The notes beneath the pieces were generated by a model. That model had not been told where the DNA came from. It saw nothing but the letters and a program-made list of their open reading frames with translations, and did no database searches. A program made the position numbers and the translations under genes. 64,000 nt of DNA from Paraburkholderia dioscoreae (GTDB taxonomy: Bacteria; Pseudomonadota; Gammaproteobacteria; Burkholderiales; Burkholderiaceae): assembly GCF_902459535.1 (NCBI RefSeq), contig NZ_LR699554.1:310001-374000 (forward strand), written 5' to 3'. Positions 1 through 8,238 of this stretch are shown here, piece after piece (within the stretch, counting starts at the first letter, position 1; every line of letters starts with the position of its first letter).

Positions 1-243
1 TTCCTTGCCTTCGGGTTTTTTTGTGTCCAACGTCAGCGACTTCTTATTGCTGTTGAGCATCGTGAAGTACAACGCGTCGGCGTCGGGAATATCGCGCAAC
101 TGATTGCGCGTCACGTCGCCCGAACCCGGCCGTTCAACCTTGATGACGTCCGCGCCGAACCAGGCGAGCAACTGGGTGCATGCAGGGCCGGCTTGAACAT
201 GGGTGAAGTCGATGATCCGGATGCCTTCGAGAGGTTTGGTCAT
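1..243 (-). CDS. frc: Formyl-CoA:oxalate CoA-transferase, N-terminal part (cut by window edge)
   Basis: Class III CoA-transferase that moves CoA from formyl-CoA to oxalate in the cytoplasm, making oxalyl-CoA for the decarboxylase next door. Only the first 81 residues are in the window. They begin MTKPLEGIRIIDFTHVQAGP and continue with the family signature CTQLLAWFGADVIKVERPG and LNSNKKSLTLD. The ATG (complement of 241-243) lies 25 bp downstream of the oxc stop on the same strand, so the two are very probably co-transcribed. The rest of the gene, including the catalytic Asp, lies beyond base 1. Assignment to frc rather than another CoA-transferase rests on the N-terminal motif together with the oxc and oxlT neighbours. 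Confidence 0.9.
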   Translation of the reverse strand, partial: MTKPLEGIRIIDFTHVQAGPACTQLLAWFGADVIKVERPGSGDVTRNQLRDIPDADALYFTMLNSNKKSLTLDTKKPEGKE

Positions 244-268
244 GTTGGTAACTCCGTGGTTGCACTGA

Positions 269-2011
269 TTACTTTTTCATCGCCGCGCTTTGCGGATTCA
301 GATTGGTCAGTCGGCCGCTTTCGGTGCCCGCCGCTTCGTCGATCACCGCGTTGATCAGGCTCGGCTTGCCCGACGCGATCGCTTCGAGCAGCGCCTGCGT
401 CAGTTCTTCCGGCGTGCTCGCGTGATAGCCGATTCCGCCGAATGCCTCGATCATCCTGTCGTAGCGTGCGCCTTTCACGAACACGGTCGGCGCGACGTCC
501 TTGCCGCCGGTCGGGTTCACGTCGGTGCCGCGATACACGCCGTTGTTGTTGAAGACGATCGTGCAAATCGGCAAGTCGTAACGGCAGATGGTTTCGAGTT
601 CCATGCCGCTGAAGCCGAATGCGCTGTCCCCTTCGATCGCGACGACCGGTTTGCCGCTCGTCACCGCCGCGCCGATCGCGAAGCCCATGCCGATGCCCAT
701 GATTCCCCACGTGCCCGAATCGAAGCGTTTGCGCGGTTCATACATGTCGATGATGCTGCGCGCGTAGTCGAGCGTGTTCGCGCCTTCATTGACGACATTG
801 ATATCCGGGCGCGTTTTCAGCACGTCGCGGATCGCGCGCAGCGCGCTGTGGAAGTTCATCGGCGACGGGTTCTTGTCGAGCGTTGCGGCCATCTTCGCGA
901 GATTCCTGTTCTTACGTTCGGCGATCGCACCGGTCCACTCGGCGTCCGGCTTCGTGAAGCCTGCCTCGATACCGGCACGAAGCGCCGCCACGCACGAGCC
1001 GATATCGCCGATCACCGGCGCGGCAATCGCCACGTTGCTGTCGATTTCGGTTGGCGAAATGTCGACCTGGACGAACTTCTTCGGCTCCGCGCCCCACGTT
1101 TTGCCCTTGCCGTGCGAGAGCAGCCAGTTCAGGCGTGCGCCGATCAGCACGACAACGTCGGCTTCCTGCAGCACGAACGAACGCGCCGCCGAGGCTGATT
1201 GCGCGTGCGTATCGGGCAGCAGGCCTTTGGCCATCGACATCGGCAGATACGGAATGCCGCTCTGTTCGACGAACGCGCGAATCTCCGCGTCGGCCTGCGC
1301 GTACGCGGCGCCCTTGCCGAGCAGAATCAGCGGCCGTTTGGCGCTCTTCAGCACATCGATTGCCCGCTTCACCGATTCCGGCGCCGGCAACTGGCGAGGT
1401 GCCGCGTCGATCACCCGTACCAGCGACTGCTGCGCTTTCACGGCATCCAGCGTTTGTGCGAGGAGTTTCGCGGGCAAGTCCAGATACACGCCGCCAGGAC
1501 GCCCCGACACGGCGGCACGAATCGCGCGCGCCACGCCGATACCGATGTCTTCGGCATGCAGCACGCGATACGCGGCCTTGGCGTAAGGCTTGGCCGCATT
1601 CAACTGGTCCATCTCTTCGTAGTCGCCCTGTTGCAAATCGACGATCTCGCGCTCGCTGGAACCGCTGATCAGGATCATCGGGAAGCAGTTGGTGGTCGCG
1701 TTGGCGAGGGCGGTCAGGCCGTTCAGAAAGCCTGGTGCCGACACCGTCAGGCAGATCCCCGGCTTCTGCGTCATGTAACCGGAAATGGCCGCCGCGTTGC
1801 CCGCGTGCTGTTCATGACGAAAGCCGATGAAACGCATCCCTTGCGCTTGTGCAAGCCGCGCCAGGTCGGTGATCGGAATGCCGACCAGTCCGAAAATGGT
1901 GTCGATGTCGTTCAGTTTCAGCGCGTCGATGACGAGGTGGAATCCGTCGGTCGTTTCGGTCGCCTGTTGTTTCAACGTGTCGTCTGTTGTGGGCTGGTCG
2001 GCTTCTGCCAT
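269..2011 (-). CDS. oxc: Oxalyl-CoA decarboxylase
   Basis: Thiamine-diphosphate enzyme that decarboxylates oxalyl-CoA to formyl-CoA and CO2 in the cytoplasm. It is 580 aa, close to the roughly 570 aa usual for the family. The N-terminal Pyr domain has the conserved Glu in FRHEQHAGNAA (about residue 67). The C-terminal PP domain has the TPP/Mg motif starting EGDSAFGFSGME and ending IVFNNNGVYRG. The ATG at 2011 is preceded by AAGGAGAGATGTC. It sits between oxlT (64 bp upstream) and frc (25 bp downstream) on the same strand. Together with frc and the antiporter it forms a CoA cycle that turns imported oxalate into formate and CO2. No frameshift or missing catalytic motif was seen. Confidence 0.96.
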   Translation of the reverse strand: MAEADQPTTDDTLKQQATETTDGFHLVIDALKLNDIDTIFGLVGIPITDLARLAQAQGMRFIGFRHEQHAGNAAAISGYMTQKPGICLTVSAPGFLNGLTALANATTNCFPMILISGSSEREIVDLQQGDYEEMDQLNAAKPYAKAAYRVLHAEDIGIGVARAIRAAVSGRPGGVYLDLPAKLLAQTLDAVKAQQSLVRVIDAAPRQLPAPESVKRAIDVLKSAKRPLILLGKGAAYAQADAEIRAFVEQSGIPYLPMSMAKGLLPDTHAQSASAARSFVLQEADVVVLIGARLNWLLSHGKGKTWGAEPKKFVQVDISPTEIDSNVAIAAPVIGDIGSCVAALRAGIEAGFTKPDAEWTGAIAERKNRNLAKMAATLDKNPSPMNFHSALRAIRDVLKTRPDINVVNEGANTLDYARSIIDMYEPRKRFDSGTWGIMGIGMGFAIGAAVTSGKPVVAIEGDSAFGFSGMELETICRYDLPICTIVFNNNGVYRGTDVNPTGGKDVAPTVFVKGARYDRMIEAFGGIGYHASTPEELTQALLEAIASGKPSLINAVIDEAAGTESGRLTNLNPQSAAMKK

Positions 2012-2075
2012 GACATCTCTCCTTATTGACGGGGCGTGATGGGGTATGTCGCGAGTGGGGCGCTCGCGTTGTCAG

Positions 2076-3407
2076 TCATTCGGGCGAGCCGCCGGAGGAC
2101 GGCTGCAGTCGCGCTTCAGCGATCACCACGCCGGCTGGCGCGCCCGAGTTTTCGATCCAGCGCTTTCTCATGGGGGCGAGGATGAACTTCGCGGACACGG
2201 CCGCCGCGATCGACACCACGGCAGCCGCGATAAACACCGTGCTCCACCCGCCATTCGCCGACAGTACCGATGCGAGCGGCACCAGCATCGAAGCGGTGCC
2301 CTTCGCGGTATAAAGCGTGCCGGCATTAGCTGCGGCGTATTTGCTGCCGAACGTATCAGCGCAGGTGGCGGGAAAGATCGAGAAGATCTCGCCCCAGCAC
2401 AGGAAGACAGCAGCCGCGAAGAACATGAATGCGTACGGGTTGTGGCCGAACTGCATCAATCCCAGCAATGCGACGCCTTCGCCGAGAAAGATCATGAACA
2501 TCGTGTTCTCGCGGCCTATGCGGTCCGATAGAAAACCGCACAAGGGACGGGTGAAGCCGTTGCAGAGGTTGTCGATCGACAGCGTCATGGTGAGCAGCGG
2601 CAACGTGATGCCCATGAGATTCACCGGCAGTTTGGCAAAGCCGTATTCCTTCGCAATCGGCCCGAGCTGCGCGGTTGCAATGATGCCGCCGGCCGCGACG
2701 AATACGAACATCAGATACAGCACCCAGAAGAGCGGCGAACGGATCATCTCGCCAGGTGTGTAGTCGATCTTGCTTGCAACCACGCGTTTAGCGACGACTG
2801 CGGTGGCGGGCGGTTTCGGCCGTATCAGCATGGTGGCGAGCAACAGGATGCAGACGCCCTGGAAAATGCCGAAGAACATGAATGTATGCTGATAGCCGGA
2901 ACGCTGGATCATGTCGGCGATGGGAACCACGGTGACGGCCGCGCCGGCGCCGAAACCTGCCGCAGTCAAGCCCGCCGCGAGACCGCGCTTGTCCGGAAAC
3001 CATTTGAGCGCCGTGCCCACGCACGTGCCATACACGCAGCCCGCGCCGATACCGGCGATGACCGCCGCAACGTACAGCGTGGCCAGACTGCTGGCATGCG
3101 CGTCGATGATCCAGCCGAGTGCCGCGCACAGTGAACCGCCAATCACGACGGGGCGCGGCCCGAACTTGTCGACGAGCCAGCCTTCCACGGGCACGAGCCA
3201 GGTTTCGGTAACGATGAAGATCGTGAACGCGCTCTGGATCGCCGCTTGTCCCCAATGGTGGGCGTTGTCCATCGGGACGACGAACAGCGTCCACGCATAT
3301 TGCAGATTTGCGACGAGCCCCATGCAGACGATACCGATCGCGAGTTGGATCCAGCGGTGATGTGTGAACGCGGTACGGCCTGTTTCCGATACATCGGAAT
3401 GTCCCAT
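2076..3407 (-). CDS. oxlT: Oxalate:formate antiporter, MFS family
   Basis: Inner-membrane MFS exchanger expected to import oxalate and export formate. It is 443 aa with 12 predicted membrane segments. The first half shows the MFS loop motif VDKFGPRP and a glycine-rich AGIGAGCVYGTCVG helix. The second half keeps the two basic residues used by Oxalobacter OxlT to bind oxalate: an Arg in the TRPLCGFLSDRIGRE stretch and a Lys in GTLYTAKGTAS. The ATG at 3407 was chosen because GGAGAC precedes it by about 7 bp and the protein then starts MGHSDVSETG just before the first helix; an in-frame start at 3509 would add 34 unconserved residues. It is the first gene of the oxlT-oxc-frc operon. Confidence 0.93.
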   Translation of the reverse strand: MGHSDVSETGRTAFTHHRWIQLAIGIVCMGLVANLQYAWTLFVVPMDNAHHWGQAAIQSAFTIFIVTETWLVPVEGWLVDKFGPRPVVIGGSLCAALGWIIDAHASSLATLYVAAVIAGIGAGCVYGTCVGTALKWFPDKRGLAAGLTAAGFGAGAAVTVVPIADMIQRSGYQHTFMFFGIFQGVCILLLATMLIRPKPPATAVVAKRVVASKIDYTPGEMIRSPLFWVLYLMFVFVAAGGIIATAQLGPIAKEYGFAKLPVNLMGITLPLLTMTLSIDNLCNGFTRPLCGFLSDRIGRENTMFMIFLGEGVALLGLMQFGHNPYAFMFFAAAVFLCWGEIFSIFPATCADTFGSKYAAANAGTLYTAKGTASMLVPLASVLSANGGWSTVFIAAAVVSIAAAVSAKFILAPMRKRWIENSGAPAGVVIAEARLQPSSGGSPE

Positions 3408-3840
3408 GTCTGCGTCTCCTGTCTCTTCCGTCGCGCTCGAGCGGCACGCTGGACTTACATGATCGAATCGCTTCGTCGCCGGTTTGTTGTGCTGGCAACG
3501 AAGCGCCAATGGTCGGCCAGAAGGCGCTGCACTAACGGAAAACCCTTAGCCAGAGGTGCAGCACGTCTGAGGGGATGCTGCGCGAGAACAGCAATAAGGG
3601 AAAGTTAAAACATTTTATGGTTCGCATTAGGCATTCCTAATGGATGAGGCCCGAGCCTTGTCCAGAGGGCGCTCAGAGGCGTAACCTGCTCTGTCGCGGC
3701 GCAGATTTCGTTGCTGTTCCGGAGGTTGGGGTAAACCAATATATAAACAATGAGCTATTGTTTTTTGAAAAAACTTTAACTGTTGTTTATCTATGCGCGC
3801 TTCTATTCTTGGTCGTGCCACCTGCCTGAAGGAGATAACC
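3408..3840. other. Intergenic region, promoters inferred in both directions
   Basis: This 433 bp stretch lies between the divergent oxlT and the small gene at 3841. It holds no convincing ORF. Positions about 3735-3795 are strikingly AT-rich (AATATATAAACAATG and TTTTTTGAAAAAAC) compared with the GC-rich surroundings, which suits a promoter. A strong ribosome site AAGGAGATAACC ends directly before the ATG at 3841. No operator could be defined. Confidence 0.4.
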
Positions 3841-4230
3841 ATGAATCACGCTCAACCCAACGCTGGCGACAGCGCGCATGATGCTGAGATCGACGCGCAA
3901 CTGTGCGCTTATAACGCCGCGTTCGACGAACTAGGCCTGCGCTTCCGCTGGGATACGCACACGCTGGCGTCGCTGGCAATGATCCACGGCGAACAGGCAC
4001 AGATCGCCGCGTATATCGAATCGCACCATCGGCATTTGCTGAACGCCTATAGCGCTGAGTTTCTGAGCCGGGCCATTCTCGACAAGAAAAGCGCGCGCTA
4101 TCCAGCGGCTTTGCCACGACGTATCGAAAGTGCGCCACCTTCGACACATGCGGTACGTCAGTCGGGGACGAGTAGTCAACGCGAGCGCGTTTCGTACGAC
4201 ATACAACTGCCGGCGCTGGCAGGCGTGTAG
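3841..4230 (+). CDS. Hypothetical protein, 129 aa
   Basis: Short soluble protein starting MNHAQPNAGDSAHDAEIDAQ. It has no signal peptide or membrane segment. The central part (residues about 25-75) contains WDTHTLASLAMIHGEQAQI and a histidine-rich ESHHRHLLNAY segment and is probably helical; the tail is rich in Arg, Ser and Pro and looks disordered. ATG 3841 was preferred to the in-frame start at 3793 because of the near-perfect ribosome site AAGGAGATAACC. The AT-rich stretch upstream argues for its own promoter. I recognise no family; an acidic, His-containing N-terminal half could suit a small stress or metal-related protein, but that is only a guess. Confidence 0.6.
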   Translation: MNHAQPNAGDSAHDAEIDAQLCAYNAAFDELGLRFRWDTHTLASLAMIHGEQAQIAAYIESHHRHLLNAYSAEFLSRAILDKKSARYPAALPRRIESAPPSTHAVRQSGTSSQRERVSYDIQLPALAGV

Positions 4231-4246
4231 ATGCGATGTGTCGCAT

Positions 4247-4273
4247 GCACGCGTTCCGTATAGGGACGCGTGC
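4247..4273 (+). terminator. Possible terminator hairpin after the 129 aa gene
   Basis: Inverted repeat GCACGCGTTCC / GGGACGCGTGC around a GTATA loop, 17 bp after the stop codon at 4230. There is one mismatch in an 11 bp stem. No T-run follows, so factor-independent termination is uncertain. Confidence 0.4.
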
Positions 4274-4488
4274 CGTCGATCATGTGGACATGCCGTCCCA
4301 ACACCTTCACTGTAAGGAGCGCGGCGTATTAGCCGTATGCAAATCCAGCGCTCGCGATCAGGATTGTTGATCTTGTGGTGGTCGTTGGCGATACGTCAGC
4401 GTGGTTTCGTCCCGGAGTGAAGCAGGACTTCAGGATTAAGTCAGATCCCGTGCATCCAGTGACGACACGAGACCTGAAAGCGCACCGT

Positions 4489-4839
4489 TCAGTTGCCGAA
4501 GTACGGCGTGCAGAAGCTGACCGGACCCACGCAGGTCGAATGCATCGCTGCGTGCGCCGGTCCACCTGACGACGAACTGCCGTCATGCGCCACACCGCCA
4601 TAGCCCTGCGTAGCCTGTTGTTGACTGGTTTGTGCCGCTACCTTTGCCTCCGCAGCCAGGATATCGGTCGGATAGTTGGCGTCGTCGCCTTGGGCCGGGT
4701 TGTAGCCGGCCTGTTCGAGCTTGACCAGATCGCCGCGGACTTCCGCGCGTGTCACCGGAGCATTTGATTGCGCGAACGCGAATACCGGAGCGGACAAGGC
4801 GCTTGCGGCGAGGGCGAGATAGACAAGAGTTTTTTTCAT
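4489..4839 (-). CDS. DUF4148 small exported protein
   Basis: A 116 aa protein with a clear Sec signal peptide (MKKTLVYLALAASALSAPVFAFAQ, cleavage after AFA-Q, about residue 23). A DUF4148 core follows: PVTRAEVRGDLVKLEQAGYNP, then YPTDILAAEAKVAA. This family is abundant in Burkholderiaceae; its members are small periplasmic proteins of unknown function. The tail is Gly/Ser-rich with two Cys (STCVGPVSFCTP), which could form a disulphide. It is monocistronic, and the coding strand faces away from the response regulator. No function can be given beyond export to the periplasm. Confidence 0.85.
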   Translation of the reverse strand: MKKTLVYLALAASALSAPVFAFAQSNAPVTRAEVRGDLVKLEQAGYNPAQGDDANYPTDILAAEAKVAAQTSQQQATQGYGGVAHDGSSSSGGPAHAAMHSTCVGPVSFCTPYFGN

Positions 4840-5345
4840 GATTTGATACTCCTAAATAAATGTGAAGTTTGATGGCGAAGATTTAGCGTAAATACATGCG
4901 GCTGAATGTCGAACAGTCACCGGAGAAAGGCGCTCTCGGCTTTCTTGCGTGAGCGTCTGGAATCTATATTGCGACATTCAAGGTGACGTGACGCCCACCG
5001 GTTGATTACAAGATTGACAGAAAGCGCCAAAGCAATGTCTGCCGGTCGGCTTCAATGCCTTCGGCAGATCTTTCTCCTTCAACGATCCCGAAAGTTTCAG
5101 ACGGTCCGCGCAACGGGAAACCAGCCCGCGACAAAACTCGTCCGGGACGTGTTTTAGACGCATTTGCGGCGAGGATGCCGCCCTGCAAACCGTAACTACC
5201 CACTTCGAAGCATGCACGGGTGGAATTAGCTCGCTGCAAGAAACAAACCGGAACGTCCGCGCAGTTACAAAATAGCGTTCGACATGCTCAATCAATGGCC
5301 CATGATGGAAAGGGCAATCTCGCTTCCTTTCCATGAGAGTGGTCC
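4840..5345. other. 506 bp gap without a supported gene
   Basis: Between the divergent DUF4148 gene and the response regulator. A minus-strand reading frame at 4978-5334 (118 aa) has no recognisable domain, no good ribosome site and an unusual composition, so it was not called. The right end must carry the promoter of the regulator; GAGAGTGG precedes its GTG start. Confidence 0.4.
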
Positions 5346-5999
5346 GTGATCAAGGTCGCTATATCCGATGCGCACGGCGTCGTGCGTGAGGGTTTGCACG
5401 CGATTCTTCGATGCTCTGGGGACTTCAGTGTCGTCGGGGAGGCCGTGGATGGTGCAAGCACGCTTGAGCTCGCGAGAACCACGGATGCGGCTCTTCTGAC
5501 GCTGGGTCTTCTGATGCCTGGCATCCACGGTCTTGATCTCATTTCGCTGATCAAGAACGAAAATCCCGCGCTGCGTGTTCTCGTCGTAACGATGCGGGCG
5601 GAGGAATCCTTTGCGGCGCGTGCATTCAAAGCCGGAGCATCCGGGTATATCACTAAAAACTGCTCGGCCACGGAATTCCTCGACGCGGCGAGAAAGGTTG
5701 GTGCGGGAGGCGTGTATGTGAGTGTTGCAATGGCCGATGAGTTCGCCCACGGCTTGGCCGATATGGGTTCCGCATTGCCTCACCAGCGCTTGTCGGCCCG
5801 TGAATTCGAGGTGTTTCTACTGATTGCGGCTGGCGAATCGGTGGCCGGTATCGCCGAAAAGCTAGGGTTGAGCGCCAAGACTGTCAGTACCCACAGGACG
5901 AGAATTCTGGAAAAGTCGAGCCTCGCCAATGACGCGGCGCTTGTGCGATACGCGGTGCACCATAGCCTCTTTGAGGATGACAGCCGCGAAGCACTCTAA
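5346..5999 (+). CDS. NarL/FixJ-type response regulator lacking the phospho-acceptor Asp
   Basis: 217 aa with a receiver domain (about 1-120) and a LuxR-type HTH (about 145-205: LSAREFEVFLLIAAGESVAG, then LSAKTVSTHRTRILEKSSL). It is a two-component transcription factor by architecture. Residues aligning with the receiver acidic pocket are changed: the usual DD pair is D8-A9, and the phosphorylation site before the MPG motif is Gly54 (LLTLGLLMPG) where relatives have Asp. The switch Thr (VVTMRAEE) and Lys104 (ITKN) remain. No histidine kinase is adjacent. It starts at GTG; the first residues MIKVAISDAHGVVREGL fit the family start exactly. Activity is therefore likely independent of phosphorylation, or controlled another way. 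Confidence 0.9.
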   Translation: MIKVAISDAHGVVREGLHAILRCSGDFSVVGEAVDGASTLELARTTDAALLTLGLLMPGIHGLDLISLIKNENPALRVLVVTMRAEESFAARAFKAGASGYITKNCSATEFLDAARKVGAGGVYVSVAMADEFAHGLADMGSALPHQRLSAREFEVFLLIAAGESVAGIAEKLGLSAKTVSTHRTRILEKSSLANDAALVRYAVHHSLFEDDSREAL

Positions 6000-6064
6000 A
6001 CCATTCACGGAGCGGCGCGAAGTTATGCTAACGGTGCAATTCAAGGCCCCAATCCACTGCATCG

Positions 6065-6652
6065 CTATTCCTGCTTGCGCAGTGCGTCGCGAAACTGCGC
6101 GAGATGTTCCTGATACTGCTCCGCTTCGCCATAAGTCAAAAATCGTTCATACCTTGCATGCGTGCCCAACACCTTGCGGGCGTGTTTGATGGGGCACCAG
6201 TACTGCTCCGTGCGCGCGGCGATTTCTGAGGCGTAAGCGATGAGGCCATTTGCATATTCACAGTACGCGCAATGGAATCGCTCCATGAAGTTCAGATAGC
6301 GCAATTGCCAGCGGTCCATCACGATATAGTCCGCACGTTTGACTTTTACGATGCCGTAGATCGGGAAACAGATTGCCTGGTAGATGGAGATGCAAAGATC
6401 CAGAAATGCCAAAGGGAAAACCAGCCCGTAGACGAACGGCGCCGCGAGGAAATTTTGCGGCCGGCTGGAGAGAATCCAGCGAACGATACCCACTTTCAAT
6501 TCCCGATGAACCTTGCCAACCGCTTCGTCGAATTCGACATGTTTGCCGGTGATTCGATAGAACAGTTTGACTTCCCGTTGATGAAGTTCCGTTTGCAGTT
6601 CCGACTCAAGCACGCTGATCTGGCTCAAGAGATGTTTTATCCGTTCTTCCAC
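6065..6652 (-). CDS. Conserved hypothetical membrane protein, 195 aa
   Basis: Starts MEERIKHLLSQISVLESELQ, a helical and probably coiled-coil segment, then has one or two hydrophobic stretches (FLAAPFVYGLVFPLAFLDLC and IYQAICFPIYGIV, residues about 68-102). A conserved-looking Cys-containing part follows (FHCAYCEYANG, then EQYWCPIKHA, residues about 125-160) and a polar helical tail. The C-x2-C plus a later Cys-Pro suggests metal or haem binding, but no named domain was recognised. It is convergent with the response regulator, with 65 bp between stops. Likely an inner-membrane protein; function unknown. Confidence 0.7.
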   Translation of the reverse strand: MEERIKHLLSQISVLESELQTELHQREVKLFYRITGKHVEFDEAVGKVHRELKVGIVRWILSSRPQNFLAAPFVYGLVFPLAFLDLCISIYQAICFPIYGIVKVKRADYIVMDRWQLRYLNFMERFHCAYCEYANGLIAYASEIAARTEQYWCPIKHARKVLGTHARYERFLTYGEAEQYQEHLAQFRDALRKQE

Positions 6653-6733
6653 ATGAACTCCGTTTAGCCTGGACGAGAAGGGCGCGAAATAAACAGCTGA
6701 CTGCGACCTACGCCAGAGCCAGCTGCGAGCGCC

Positions 6734-7003
6734 TCAACTGCCGCTTCCACCCGATTGTGCCGCCTGGATGGCCTTGACCCGATCGGCCTGCGCTTTGGCA
6801 ACCTCGCGGTCGCGAGCCTTGTTTGCTGCGCGTACCCTCGCGCGGTAAGCCTCGTTCGCGGCGCGGATCTCGCTTCGCATCTGCACAATGTTGTCGTCGG
6901 GTTGAGCGCTGTCTGCGCCGGACGGCGCGGTATTCTGGGCCCAAGCCTGCGTCGTGCCGACAGTTGCCAGCGCAATCAGAAGGGCTGGGAAAATCCTTTT
7001 CAT
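6734..7003 (-). CDS. Small exported helical protein, 89 aa
   Basis: Signal peptide MKRIFPALLIALATVGTTQAWAQ with probable cleavage after AWA. A charged, Ala/Arg/Lys-rich helix follows (MRSEIRAANEAYRARVRAAN, then KARDREVAKAQADRV) and a Gly/Ser tail. GGAGGTAAC precedes the ATG. The composition resembles small periplasmic proteins common in Burkholderia, of unknown function. Two overlapping frames on the same stretch were set aside because only this one has a signal peptide and a ribosome site. Confidence 0.7.
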   Translation of the reverse strand: MKRIFPALLIALATVGTTQAWAQNTAPSGADSAQPDDNIVQMRSEIRAANEAYRARVRAANKARDREVAKAQADRVKAIQAAQSGGSGS

Positions 7004-7199
7004 GCTTGTTACCTCCAGAAGGTCAAGGTGTCAAAGAAATCCATGCGTTGCGACGCGGATCGACCGTCATTGCCGGCTGACGGCGGCCCCGATCTGCGAA
7101 CAACGGCATGCAGACAGTCGAATGACGTCATGACTGTCTATTTGGCGCTTTGAGCACTGGAGGCAGTTGACCAGGATCAACTGGTTTGAGATGGGTAGA

Positions 7200-7222
7200 G
7201 CGACCGACCGTGAGTCGGTCGC
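7200..7222 (-). terminator. Possible terminator hairpin downstream of the IclR gene
   Basis: Perfect 9 bp inverted repeat GCGACCGAC / GTCGGTCGC around a 5 nt loop, 45 bp beyond the regulator stop. A second smaller repeat, AGTTGA-CCAGGA-TCAACT, lies at 7166-7183. There is no clear T-run in either direction. Confidence 0.35.
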
Positions 7223-7267
7223 ATCTGAACGATTGCGTTGACCCTAACCGGTCCTGAAACGCGTTCG

Positions 7268-8098
7268 CTAAAGTGCCCGTTGCAGACGTGCGGCAACAGC
7301 CTTCAAAACAGGCAGGAACTTCTCCTCCAGGGTTTCCACGCTGACCCGTCCGGAAAACACACTCACGCTGACCGCGGCCTCGATCGCACCGCTGCGATTT
7401 CTCACCGGCACCGCCATTGCGGACATGCCAATTTCTAGTTCCTCATTGCTGATCGCATAACCGTTTTGTGCAGCGAGTGCGATGGCCCGCAACACGGTGT
7501 TTGTGGTTGCGAGCGTGCGTGTTGTCAGATGCTTCATGGGCGTCGCGTCGAGATGGTGGCGAATCTCCTCTTCTGACAGACCCGACAGCAGAACGCGGCC
7601 GGTCGCCGAGCAATAGGCCGGCAGTCTGCCGCCGAGCTTCACGCCTGTGGACACGATTCTCACCGCCTCCGCGCGCGCAATGAATACCGAGTAGCCCTCG
7701 TCCAGCACCGCCAGCGATACCGATTCGTGCAATTCGTCGCGCGCACTCGTGAGAAGCGGTTGCGCGATCTGCGTCAGCGACGACGTGCTGAGGTATGCGC
7801 TGCCCAGTCTGAGCATGCGCGGCAGTGGCGTGAAGAACTTGCCGTCGTGCGCGAGATAGCCGAGATCGACAAGCGTGAGCAGGCAGCGGCGCGCGGCCGG
7901 CCGGCTGAGGTCCGCAAGATGCGCGGCGTCCGAAACGGTCATGCGCGCAGTCGACGCACCGAATGCCTCGATGATCGCCAATCCCTTGGCGAGGCCCGCC
8001 ATCCCTTCTTTCGCACGTGCCTTACCGCTCGGATCAGCACTTTCTTCAGGCGTCAATTCGCCTTCCTGCCCGTTGACAGGTTCTTTGACCGATGTCAT
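7268..8098 (-). CDS. IclR-family transcriptional regulator (TphR/PcaR-like)
   Basis: 276 aa from the ATG at 8098. The N-terminal winged HTH (residues about 35-95) includes GLAIIEAFGASTARMTVSDA and AHLADLSRPAARRCLLTLVD. An IclR effector-binding domain follows, with SVSLAVLDEGYSVFIARAEA and LPAYCSATGRVLLSGLSEEE. IclR proteins such as PcaU, PobR and TphR sense aromatic acids. It is divergent from the terephthalate-dioxygenase-type operon, and a regulator of this family sits beside tphA2A3BA1 in Comamonas, so it is the probable regulator of that operon. The in-frame start at 8221 would add 41 unconserved residues. The palindrome at 8114-8133 lies just upstream. Confidence 0.9.
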   Translation of the reverse strand: MTSVKEPVNGQEGELTPEESADPSGKARAKEGMAGLAKGLAIIEAFGASTARMTVSDAAHLADLSRPAARRCLLTLVDLGYLAHDGKFFTPLPRMLRLGSAYLSTSSLTQIAQPLLTSARDELHESVSLAVLDEGYSVFIARAEAVRIVSTGVKLGGRLPAYCSATGRVLLSGLSEEEIRHHLDATPMKHLTTRTLATTNTVLRAIALAAQNGYAISNEELEIGMSAMAVPVRNRSGAIEAAVSVSVFSGRVSVETLEEKFLPVLKAVAARLQRAL

Positions 8099-8113
8099 AT
8101 TGGATTCAAATAT

Positions 8114-8133
8114 CGAACAATGTACGTTATTCG
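8114..8133. promoter_or_regulatory. Candidate IclR operator between regulator and dioxygenase operon
   Basis: Imperfect 20 bp palindrome CGAACAATGTACGTTATTCG centred on GTAC; 16 of 20 positions are symmetric. A further TTCGAA half lies at about 8140-8145. It is in the 140 bp divergent gap, 16 bp from the regulator start and 106 bp from the tphA2-like start. IclR proteins bind palindromes of this size in divergent promoters. Confidence 0.5.
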
Positions 8134-8238
8134 AACACATTCGAACCCGTCTGTCAACCTGGCACGGCACGCGAAGAGCCGTCCCCAGCGGATCCAGGCG
8201 GCGTTGGAACGGTCCCCGCAATACATGGAGCGAGCAAC

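Noticed and set aside
4978..5334. 118 aa minus-strand frame between DUF4148 and response regulator
   Set aside because: No ribosome site, no domain, odd composition with scattered Cys; not supported.
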